This document shows positions 23,401-35,400 of a stretch of 64,000 nucleotides of DNA, piece by piece. Made by a program: the position numbers and the translations under genes. Location: NCBI GenBank assembly GCA_022829145.1, contig CM040746.1, positions 7,644,684 through 7,708,683 on the forward strand, read 5' to 3'. Source of the stretch: Albula goreensis (lineage: Eukaryota; Chordata; Actinopteri; Albuliformes; Albulidae). The notes under the pieces were generated by a model. The model did no database searches, was not told the DNA's origin, and saw nothing but the letters and a program-made list of their open reading frames with translations. How positions within the stretch are numbered: position 1 is the first letter of the stretch; each line of letters opens with the position of its first letter.

Positions 23401-26400
23401 GCCGCTCATATTTTTACTTATGCGTATCATTTTCTTTTTCAGATAACGAAAAGAAGTACTCTGACAATGCTGCCTGCCAAGCTGGAATGTCCAGTTTTCT
23501 TTTGGAGGTATATCGCTTATTCACCCTGCCGTTACAATGTGCACCATCATGGTACAGTGTTGCTAGGAACTGCGATATGACTGAGTTTTTATTGAGCCAA
23601 AATGGACGGTCATGTTTGTGTGCAACAGGACTTAATTGTTGTGGGTGCCCCTGGGAGTGCCATATGGACTGGTTCCATTTTTGTGTACAACACATTGAGC
23701 GACATCAAGTCGGCCTTCTCAGATGAAGACAGCGACGTTCAGTTTGGAAGCTATCTCGGTAAAGCGCATTCTTCCTCCAAGTGCATCGGTGACTTTGAGT
23801 GCTCCTGTTTTGGAGCGCTCAGAGTTATTGCTGTGGTTTATATTCTGTCTTACCTTCACATTACAGCTAGAAATGGGCTTTGTATCATAGAGTGATTGTC
23901 ATGACCTCATCTATAGGCATAGTTGGTCATGTTCTACCACAGTACATGGGAGTGCTACACAAAACCTACAACATGGTGGTTTCAAGAAATACTCCTTAGT
24001 CTAAAAATAATTCAGCCTGCTTGTTTGTCTGTTGACTTGATTTTGATGATGACTACAGACCATCTATGTACGTTTTATATTTTTCTTTATAAAAGAAAAT
24101 GAATCTTTATAAAATACCCTAAGAATTTTGGCTTGGATTACAAATTTTCTGATCTACTCAGTGCAGGAGTAATGCTTTATTTGTAGCAAGAGTGGACATG
24201 ATGATATGTTTCTCATGGATGCTGTTATTGGGTGTAATGGTAGAAGGTTTCACATTTAGTTTTTTGGTGTTACTGGACAGGATACTCTGTTGGAGCTGGT
24301 CACTTCAGTCACCCCAACAGCACGGAGGTCGTAGGAGGGGCACCGCAGTACGAGATGGTTGGTAAAGTAAGTCCTCATTCTGTCATCTTTGATCGATAAG
24401 AAGGGACCAAGCTGTCCTGCACTCAAAACTTCCTTCAGCTGTAATTTAGTGTCAAGCAGAACGTTCAGTAAGTGGGGCTTGAGTTTCCTTTTCATGTTTT
24501 TGTCCCTGATGAGAATCCGGTGGTTCACTGCTGGCCCTGATCATTGGTGAAGTTGTGTGTATGGCGGTGTTGTGCAAATCGACTGATCTGTAGCGCTGAT
24601 CTGGAAAACGTCATTCCCTTATGCAGTAGAATTATGGCCGGCGGATATGAATCCATTTTGGCAAGCAGGTTCATCCTTGTGACTTATCCCCACTGATGCA
24701 CGGAACTCAGTTACCAAGTGTGATCATCATCAGACTTTTATGGGAAGTTCCTGAACTTCCCCGCTGACTGCGGAGTGCATTTCCACTTGCTCCATATAGC
24801 ACATATAGGGTTTGGAGGCTTTTAATCGTGAAAAATGTCTCCAGTATGTCGAACATTACTCCAAGAGGGATTGAAATTGTTCTGGAGGAAAGCCCAATTC
24901 CTTATTATTTAATAAATATCAATAAATTTCTGTTCACAATTTTGTTGATAACCACCGAGATATTCTGGCACTGGGGAACTTAGGGAGAGGGGGGGGGGAA
25001 GGTGGTGTTGGGGTATGGAGGAGGGTGGTGGCGGTGGGGTTTGAGGGGACAAGTTTCATTCATTCACGTTTATTTACCAGAGCAGAGCTAGCCATACTAG
25101 CATACAGTGTGTATGTCATGCTGTACCCAAACTTAGGCTAGGACCCCCCCTACACAGCCCACCAATCATACAAGATACCAAGACAGCAAGAGGAGGGGGA
25201 ACAAAAAACTGAACTATAGTAACACAATCAAACTACCATGCAGGTGGTGGTGGCCTATTTTATGTGTTAGCATATTATTCCCAGGGACTGCAGATGAAAA
25301 TTGGCTCAGGACCAAACTCTAACACATCAGTTGTGATGTGCATGACCCCTGTTAAATTAGAAAGAAAATAATAAAATAAACAAAAACATACAACGGAAAA
25401 GAAAAAAAGAGATTACAGAATCTATGAGGGACTTTTTTTGTTGAATGCGTTATGCTACATCTTTATGTGTATCTAAAAATGTAAGGTTTTTTTTGGAAGC
25501 ATAAGTTAAAAATTTTCAAACCCTCAACTTTTCCATGAAAAACATGATGACAAAAATACAGTTGTATGAGGAGAAAGCAATGTAGGCCAACAGTCCTACG
25601 AAGCAATGCCATCTGGGTATATTCCAAGCTTATCTGGCTGCTGTACAGAAATAGGTGAGAACATCTTAATGTTTTCTTTTGGCTCCTCTCTAGGTGTGCA
25701 TATTCAAAATTGAATCTGAAGAACTGAATATCATCTTTCAAGCTGAGGGCAACAAGGTGAGAGGCTTTGGCAGTTCAGTATCCTTGAGTTTCCTAACATG
25801 GATGAATGAGTCAATAATTAAACATGTGAGGGTGCCTCTTTCTGTTAGGTGAATGAGTGAATGATTTTCATATTTAAACATGTGAGAGTGTCTCTTCCTG
25901 TTAGATGAATGGGTGAATGATTTTCATATTTGGACATGTGAATGAATGGGTGAATGATTTTCATATTTGGAAACATGTGAGTGAATGATTTTCATATTTA
26001 AACATGTGAGAGTGTCTCTTCCTGTTAGATGAATGGGTGAATGATTTTCATATTTGGACATGTGAGGTTGCCTCTGCCTGTTAGATGAATGGGTGAATGA
26101 TTTTCATATTTAGACATGTGAGGGTGCTTCTTCCTGTTAGATGAATGGGTGAATGATTTTCATATTTAAACATGTGAGGGTGCTTCTTCCTGTTAGATGA
26201 ATGGGTGAATGATTTTCATATTTAGACATGTGAGGTTGCCTCTTCCTGTTAGATGAATGGGTGAATGATTTTCATATTTAAACATGTGAGGGTGTCTCTT
26301 CCTGTTAGATGAATGGGTGAATGATTTTCATATTTAAACATGTGAGGGTGTCTCTTCCTGTTAGATGAATGGGTGAATGATTTTCAAACATGTGAGGTGT

Positions 26401-29400
26401 CTCTTCCTGTTAGATGAATGGGTGAATGATTTTCATATTTAAACATGTGAGGGTGTCTTTCCTGTTAGATGAATGGGTGAATGATTTTCATATTTAAACA
26501 TGTGAGGGTGTCTCTTCCTGTTAGATGAATGGGTGAATGATTTTCATATTTAAACATGTGAGGGTGCCTCTTCCTGTTAGATGAATGGGTGAATGATTTT
26601 CATATTTAAACATGTGAGGGTGCCTCTTCCTGTTAGATGAATGGGTGAATGATTTTCATATTTGGACATGTGAGGGTGTCTCTTCCTGTTAGATGAATGG
26701 GTGAATGATTTTCATATTTGGACATGTGAGGGTGCCTCTTCCTGTTAGATGAATGGGTGAATGATTTTCATATTTAAACATGTGAGGGTGCCTCTTCCTG
26801 TTAGATGAATGGGTGAATGATTTTCATATTTAAACATGTGAGGGTGTCTCTTCCTGTTAGATGAATGGGTGAATGATTTTCATATTTGGACATGTGAGGG
26901 TGCCTCTTCCTGTTAGATGAATGGGTGAATGATTTTCATATTTAAACATGTGAGGGTGCCTCTTCCTGTTAGATGAATGGGTGAATGATTTTCATATTTA
27001 AACATGTGAGGGTGCCTCTTCCTGTTAGATGAATGGGTGAATGATTTTCATATTTAAACATGTGAGGGTGCCTCTTCCTGTTTCCAGACTGGCTCCTATT
27101 TTGGGGCAGCTGTCTGTGTGTTGGACCTGAATGGAGATGGCCTGTCGGACCTGTTGATTGGAGCTCCCATGTACAGCATGGTGCGGGAGGAAGGGCGTGT
27201 GCATGTCTACATGAACGCCGGGGCTGTGAGTCACAGCACATTCAGTGCTTCCTAGACCACAAAGGCTTCTCATACACTATAGCTATGTCTTACAGGCACA
27301 GAAATTGCACTTACAATCATTTCAGAGCTCTTGCAGGTGTGATGAAAAAGCAATCTAAACATAGTGTTGTTTAAGCCTTTCCAGATTTTGATAGACACGA
27401 ACGATCGTCCCTGGTGGAAGGCACATGCTGGCCGGTTGTGCTCAGTTCCGTAGTTCTTCTGGAATGGATAGAGAACCGCGACATCATAGTACTTTCGCTT
27501 TTACGTGGCTTCAACATCTCTCATCTTTTTATGCTGTTAAAAAGAGGAGAAACCGAGTCAATGCAATCCATATCTTTTTATTGGGATGTTCTATATGACA
27601 GAAATATAAAAGGATACAAAAATAAATAAATAAAAATGCAAACCACTAACTACAGTTTAGGAGGTTTGATTGCAGGATGGCTCAAAGTGACCACTTGCAG
27701 GGATTTAAGAGAAAGTGTGTGCAGTTTTCCGAACCAAGGAAGGATCTAGGTGTGATAAAGTCCGTGAGATAGGTGATAGATGAGGTAAGTTTACAATAAT
27801 CAGTGATAGTTAAAGGTGTGTGTTTAATGAAGGGCCAAGCACCCCAGCTGCAAGGCACACAATTTTATTGGCTCGTTTAATTGCTTTTCTGGGGAGTTTT
27901 TCAAATGAACTGGTCAGATTTATTAAGATTGGAATAAGGCCATTTTGAGTGAATGACAAATTCCAGGAAGAGCCTAAATAACAAATGCCCCTAAAGAGAC
28001 TAAAGTGTATTTAATTGGATCTCAGCCCCTGTGTTCCACGAGCACAAGGTTAAACATATCGCCCCAAGTTTACACCACATTCAGATATCAGAGTTTAGTC
28101 TGGATAAAGACTGGACAGTGCAATTTCTACACCTTGCAATATGCTAAATCACAGTTTTTTACAGTGAATTCTGAGAACAGGGAACAACAGTCTGTGCATG
28201 ACAAGACTAAGTTCATCAGACCTTAGTAATTAATAAATGAGTAGGTAATTCTCAATTAAGATGAACAATAATACCTGTGCATTTTTCCCAGGCTAATATG
28301 ACAGAAGAATTTGTATTGGCGGGGAGCGACACCTATGCCGCGAGGTTTGGGGAATCTATAACAAATCTTGGAGATATCGATGATGATGGCTATCCAGGTA
28401 TTGATCAATTGATCTTTCTATTAAAAACCATGTTACCCTTTTCTATTGTGTAGTACATTTTTAAGCAGTTGAGCAGCCAGACTACAACATGTGAAAGTCC
28501 TAACTGGCACAGGCATATTGGAATGAGTGTCAATCTGTACTGAAAACAGAATAAGGGCTGTGGAGGACTGGTGCAAATAAAGTGTTAATGTTAAAAGCTT
28601 CTTGATCAGGGTGTGGTGAGAGTGACAGGATGTTACCTGGCTGCAGAGTGAAACACAGATTGTTTTGTAGCCAGTATAGCGGTGGTGTTTACCACAACGT
28701 TACCATCAGAGCGCTGGGGGGAGGAGGTCAGATCACCTGGGCCTGGTGTAAAAAGAGCATAGAGAGATATATGCCGTGGATGTGCTGTTGTACATGGGCA
28801 TTGCAGCCGTGGGGGCACTTTTTCTGGATCATCATCTAACCCAACCTTCGTCCATACAGCTGTCTTGCTAACGCTCCGTTTGCATCAGGATTCAAATCTA
28901 CGGTGCTGCGTCAAGGGGTTTGACGTGCAAACCACTGAGCTAAAATTTGTTTTGGTTGTGATGTCATCATTTAAACACACACTTCTGCTTTCTTGTTTTG
29001 CAAACCTGTGGTCTAGCAACACATATTTACATACATTATAGGCCTGTATGAGAATAATAGTCCGGCTGTGCTATATTTGTCTCTGTGAACTTTGAGTGGT
29101 GAAATATGAAAAGCTCATGATTTATTTCTTTGAATGTGGGAGAGGGCAGTCAGTGGGTTAATTAGAGCAATGTCTAATCATAATGTAGCACCATATTTTT
29201 GTACTATTTTTTACAAGTGGGCTAGGTTAGTGATAGCATTCATGTTTGTGTGGGTCAGATATGCAAGGGAAAGCTTACTGACAGCTTCGCCCCCAAACTT
29301 TAAGAATGCTTTATACGCCCCTGCTGCTGTGCATATCTGAACCGTTGATGAGCAGCCTTAACGCAGCTCTCAGAGTGGCAGTTGTAAGCTAAAGCCCTGT

Positions 29401-32400
29401 GCCACTCCTTGGTTTGTGGGTAAACAGAGTGTGCCAGGCGTTGGGTGGGTTTGTGTCAGTATTAGACTGTAATGCTAGCTGTGAATGTGTCATAGATGTG
29501 GCGGTTGGGGCGCCGCAGGAGGACGATCTGCGAGGGGCCATTTACATATACAATGGGAGGAGGACGGGAATCACTCAGACTTTCTCTCAAGTAAGGACGA
29601 CTAAATGCTACCAGGGGAAAGGGACAGGTTTGACGGTGACAGTACGCCCTCATGCCTCTCTCTGTCCCTGTCCAGCACTCTCCTTTGCACTAGTTGGCCT
29701 AGCATTCACACACTAATGAGAGTCACACGGGTAGACGATCTGAACGAAAAGACAATTTTCTAAAGTTATCCATGATATCTTTACTCAGCTATCACTGAAG
29801 CATTGAAATGAGATTGGACTACAGTTGCTCACTTTCATAATTGTTTTTGTCAAAAAAGAAATGTCTTCAAACAATTCCTTTAGCATGATTACTGTTAGTG
29901 ATGATTGATTAAATAGCTTAACGGTATCTGTCTGGAATGGTGTTATATATAAAAGAATATGCATCTGTTTCTCTGTGTCCCATCAGCGCATTAGAGGAGC
30001 TTTGCTGGGTAACGACTTCATGATGTTCGGCCAGTCTATATCTGGAGGCATCGATGTGGATGACAACGGTTACCCTGGTGAGTGTCGCTGATTCCAGAAT
30101 ACCTCCAGTGAAATATGCTTTGATAGTGTGGCACCAAAGGTGGTGAAGAGTGTGAAACAGGTGGAGTGAATAGCCATTCTGTGAGTCTTTTAATGGTGGG
30201 TGCAGGGAATATCAGACCTTCGTATTATAATTGCCCCAGCAATGGCCCATTTGCCCTCTTTTGGCCAAGCTTTTGATAGCTGGGATTACCTAAAAAAATT
30301 AAATTGCCCCCTTTATGGTTGAGCCACTGCCCCTCCGAATGTGTGTGCACGTCCCTGGGTCTGTGGTATAGTCAGGGTGTGCTTGTTTTCATCTTTTAAT
30401 ATAATGTGGTTCACACCTTCCCCGGGCCTAGCTAATGAACCAACAGCACAACTGTTTACTGTCACACTTAACAAGCTAGACTTTGTGGTGTTAGACAGCG
30501 CCCAATCCTATCGGGAAGGACAAGAAGTTACCGAAAACTCCTGCCGATGTTGTGTGAAACGAACACACATCTGCATTTTCAGGAAAGCACATTTTCAGCT
30601 TTTCTCAAGCTGGTGGAGCGAGTAGCTTAACTGAGTTTCACTTGATTATATGAAAGTGAGAAAAGACCTGGGGAAATACCTACATGATTTATTCTTGGCA
30701 GGTGGGTGGGACAGGTTGGCAGAGGGCAATGAGGTCATGACAAATACATTTTTGTGTGAGATTTTGTAAAAAAAAAATTGATTAAAAGTGGCGCATTGCG
30801 ACTAAAAATTAGGGATTGCCTCCCTTTGACATTGTCTCAAGAGTAATTTAAAAGTTTACGATACAAACCATATGGCATTAGGCTTGGTGTGAACATTACA
30901 AAAATGTTTCAGATTATATTAATATTATCACATTACAGTAGCAAGAGACTAAAAGATTTTCATTAGGCATGGCCCCTAATTACTTATTGCATTACAGTCA
31001 TTTAGCTGACACTTTTATCCAAAGCAACTGACAGTTAATTGACTAACCAAGGGCCAATCCCTCCTAGGAGTAATGTGAGGTTAAGGGCCTTGCTCAAGGG
31101 CCCAACAGCAATGGTGTTCTAGCTGTGGCTGGACTGGGGCTTGAGCAACCAACCTCAGGGGTCCCAGTCATGATCTCAGCCCTGGCTGTGGCTCTGGCAG
31201 GGACATATGGAGCATACTCTATGAAGCTAAGAATGTCTTACTGACATCCCTCCATCTGTTTCTGTCCACAGATATAGCAGTAGGCGCATATCTGTCTGAT
31301 TCAGCAGTGGTACTCAGGTAAGACCTTCAAAGGGACCCATTCGTTTTGCTTGGATATAAAAGCTCAGACAGTTCATCTAAGTTACGATAAATACTGCATT
31401 TGCATTTTTACAATTTTAACAAAACCATTCACCCAAAGTCCTGTACAAACTAAAATGTACACCAGACAAATCTTTCGTTTAATTTGTATTAGAACTAAAC
31501 TGAACTGTCTTAACGTTTTGTGAGTGTCAGGAAGCAGAGGGGGTTGGCTGATGCGATTTACTTTGCTCTGACAGGACTCGAGCTGTGGTTGTCATGGAGG
31601 CCTTCATGCTCCTGCCGCCCCGCTTTAACCGCACCGTATCGCGGTGCTATGGCAACGGCCAGCTCCAGGCCTGCATCAACATCAGCGTGTGCTTCAAGGT
31701 CCAGGGAGGGCGAATCTCCGGCCTCATAGGTCAGGCACTCTTTCCACGATCCTCCGCAACACTTACTGTTGTGACAGTATATATACATGTCAATACATTA
31801 TACATGTCAGACTGCATGCTGTTGCCTTAATCATTTTTTATCTGTTATGCATTGATGGTAATTCACACTAATGTTTCAAACATTTCAATGCGAAGCCTTT
31901 AATAAATGTTAGGATACTCCTTAAATGGTCAAATTTAATTTGATGCAGAATACAAAAATGCTGCAAAATTTGGTAAAATACATGACAAATAATCATACAT
32001 ACAGTATTGCAAAATCCATTAAATCCATTTAAGTGTGAATGGTTTATTTTGAACTCTTTGAAAATTCCCCATTCATTTGGGAGATAGAAGACCTTATCAG
32101 CTTTATTTTCCCTTGACAGGAAAACCAATTCTCAAAAGAAAAGCAGACTTTTTTCAGTAAAAAAGTCACAGTAAGAACAGGAGATTCTCAGAATTCTGAA
32201 AGTTCCATAACTCTGAAAATGACACCAAAACACACACGTTTTTCTGTTGATTGGATTCATTGCCTACATACCACAACATGTAGTTCTATGTACACAATAC
32301 TATTCACTGGCATGCTGAGTTAAATACCATGCTGTCAAAACATAATCAGCGTAATTAGCATAATTTGTGTCAAATGTTTAATGACCTTCAGCCCTTCTAC

Positions 32401-35400
32401 CCGACAGGATTGCTGTATAACCTTAGCGCAGACACGAAACACCTCGATTCCTACCCCTCAAGATTCTACTTCGGTGGGAACCCGATGTGCACCGCCATAA
32501 CCGGGCAGGTCAAGGTCAAACCAGAAAACCTCACCTGTGTCTCCCACAGTCCCACCATGAGGGTGAGTGCACCTGCAACCTCCGCAGTCCGTATTGGGGC
32601 GCTAGCCCTGTATCCAGCACCATCGACCATAGGGCTGTGACCTTCACAATATTACCATCATACTGGTGACTATGAAAGTCCACTCAGTGAATGTACCTTC
32701 ACTATCTACACTGCAGAGATGCTTCTGAATTGTTTACCTAATTTATCAGTTTTTTTATATCTCACCAAAATGCAATGTATGTGAGCAGCAGGTTGTATCT
32801 TCCTGTTTTGATTCAAATGGCATGACGGTTTATTTCACTGGATGGGTATCGCTATGATTTAAAATGGCCGCTAGTAGGAGGAGGAGGAGCTATAGGGACA
32901 TGTGGAAAGAGTGATGGAACTCTCAAAGTGAACTCCCTCTGTATTGAAACTTGAAGTATTCCATTAAATAGCAACGTCTCATATTACTTCTCACTGCAGT
33001 TATTAGAATACAGTTATCAGTTATCTCAGATTTCATTGTTGTGACAGCTCTAGTTGACAGTTGTAACTTTGAACTGTCTAATTAAACCATTCTAAGAGAG
33101 ATGCATTCATTGTGGCTAATACCATGACAGTGAATTTTAATGAATGGTTTGTTTCGTAATAGTCCAGGATGAGTGGAGTTCTGCTTGTTACCCGATAATA
33201 TAGGACCATCGGATATACCGCAGATTATTGGGAGTAATTAATAGTGGGTCAGGGCTCCAGTTCTGAACCTAAGACTGAAATGACTGAGGCTGAGTAACAG
33301 TAAGACCAGACTCCTCTCTCCTCCTCCTCCTCTCTGTTCACACTGTGGTTAATGCATGTGTTTCTGCACCACTATTCAGTCATAGTGATGTTGAAACCCA
33401 GGTTCACAGTCTCTGTTAAGCATGACCAGTGAAGCTGTGCTTGTTTCAGTAAACATGGGCCGGGGCTTACACCAGCAGTTGCTACACTCTGCCCCGGTAA
33501 AACCCCACTGCTCCTCCTTAATCCCTGGCAGTATTTGCTCCCATTTATCTGGAAACCTTTCTTCAGTTGCTGTAGTGCATAAGTACATTTATGACACAAA
33601 ATTACTGTGGTAAAGTTGTCTCCGAAAACACTCAAATGTAGTTTGATACAAAGGCTGCTAACTTGGTTCCTCGTGGCAGTTAGACAGCTGACTGTTGCTT
33701 TGGTCTGGGCAGCTGTACTCATTGCACTGAAAAGAGCAACTCTTGACTGATGTAAAAGTCTTAATAAGTCTCTATAAGATCTTTAAATTTTCTTCGCAAC
33801 TAACACATTAAAGGGTTGATTTTACAGCAGTTACATATTGGTGACATACATGTATTGACATTAATATAGATGCATGTGCAAACCTCTGTTTAATAGATTC
33901 AAAATATTTCCATGTGGTGTTTGCATATTATACCCCCCTTAATGCACACATTATGAAACTGCTTTGGCTATAGAATCATATCATCACCAAAATGCATTTT
34001 TTTTTCATGTTACGATAGATATCATTATATAATATTGTGTGTATGACATGGGCCCTGCTAACACAGACCTCGCAAGGGCATATAATGACAACTACCTTCA
34101 AGATTACAGCATCTCTATTAGTTCGCTTTAGGTGCAGGTAGGCCTAATGTTAATGCCAACATTTAGTGAGCATTATCATTCTCATATACTCAGACATCAT
34201 AATACAAAATGAAAATGCCAAATAAAGCAATCAAATTCAGCAGGCAACCACATATACATTGTCATTTATAAACAGAATCCAAAACATTTTGATCTCCCTT
34301 TCTCTGACTGTTTCTGGGATCCTTCCTGTTTGCATGGGTTTTCATTCATATCTGGTGGTTTGTTTGGTTTGGTGGTTGTTTTGATGCTGTGTTAAAGGAC
34401 TGTTAAAGTCAAAATTATCTCTTTCTGTCTCTCTCTCCCTTCTCTCTCTTGCTCTCTCTCTCACACACACCCATAGGCCTCATAAATTTGCATGCTGTAA
34501 ATAGACTCAGTAGCCTTCTTTGACACTATCACTCCCAGTAAGAGTTTTTTGGTTATTTCACCATTCTTTTAGCATGTATTTTTTGATGGAAATATTGCTG
34601 TGGTTTTCACCCTTACTAGAAGCTGTAGATTATTTCTCTGTCAACTATTATTTTCAAGACATCAACAATTTCTAGCACTGTGAAAACCTTGCTACTTTAT
34701 ATAGTTGTTTTTGAGGCTCTGAAGCAGAACAACACAGTATCTTGTGAACTATTATACAAAGGTAGCTTCTCAAACTTTGGCAGCCATTTTGATGAATGAA
34801 GATGGAAATGGCGATTACCACACACAATGGCACCGCCAAGGGGGGGCGGGGTGGGGCCACGGCTACCCTGATACAATCACTGGCCCCCCCTCACGAGTCC
34901 CATATGCATAATGTTTTTCTGATCAGATAATTAGAAACATTAACTGTAAAATAAGAAGCCAAAGTATAGCAGTATGTGATTCCTTAACTCTCATGTTGAC
35001 ATAGTTTTCTACTTGTCTACATACTACAACATAATAACAGAATTCCTGAAATTCAGTTATGACTTTTAGTTTTGGTGTGCCACCCCAAGATTTTTAGTGG
35101 CCCCATCTGGCCACCCCTATGAAGACTTTCTGGGGGCGCTACTGACAGCACACTCTCCCACTTTCACATTTGGTCACTGTGAGTGACAGTAGGTTTTGAG
35201 TTTTCTTAATCATGTTTGGTGAAGTCAGAAAAAAGTTTGTGTTGTGACCTTGGCAAAAACATGTAGTGAACACCTCAAAACGAATCACCAAACACCTGCT
35301 TAAATCCTGTTTCTACAAGCGAATTGTGTTCATTTGAAATACACTGAGGCAGTACGGTGTTGCTGACTAAACTTGCATTAAAGTAGCAAGTGAAAAAAAT

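Noticed and set aside
25801..27080. Regular direct repeats resembling a CRISPR array
   Set aside because: Units are contiguous without unique spacers and lie in a vertebrate intron; this is a minisatellite.
28820..28950. tRNA gene
   Set aside because: A- and B-box-like signals are present but no clear cloverleaf or acceptor stem; treated as a SINE head.
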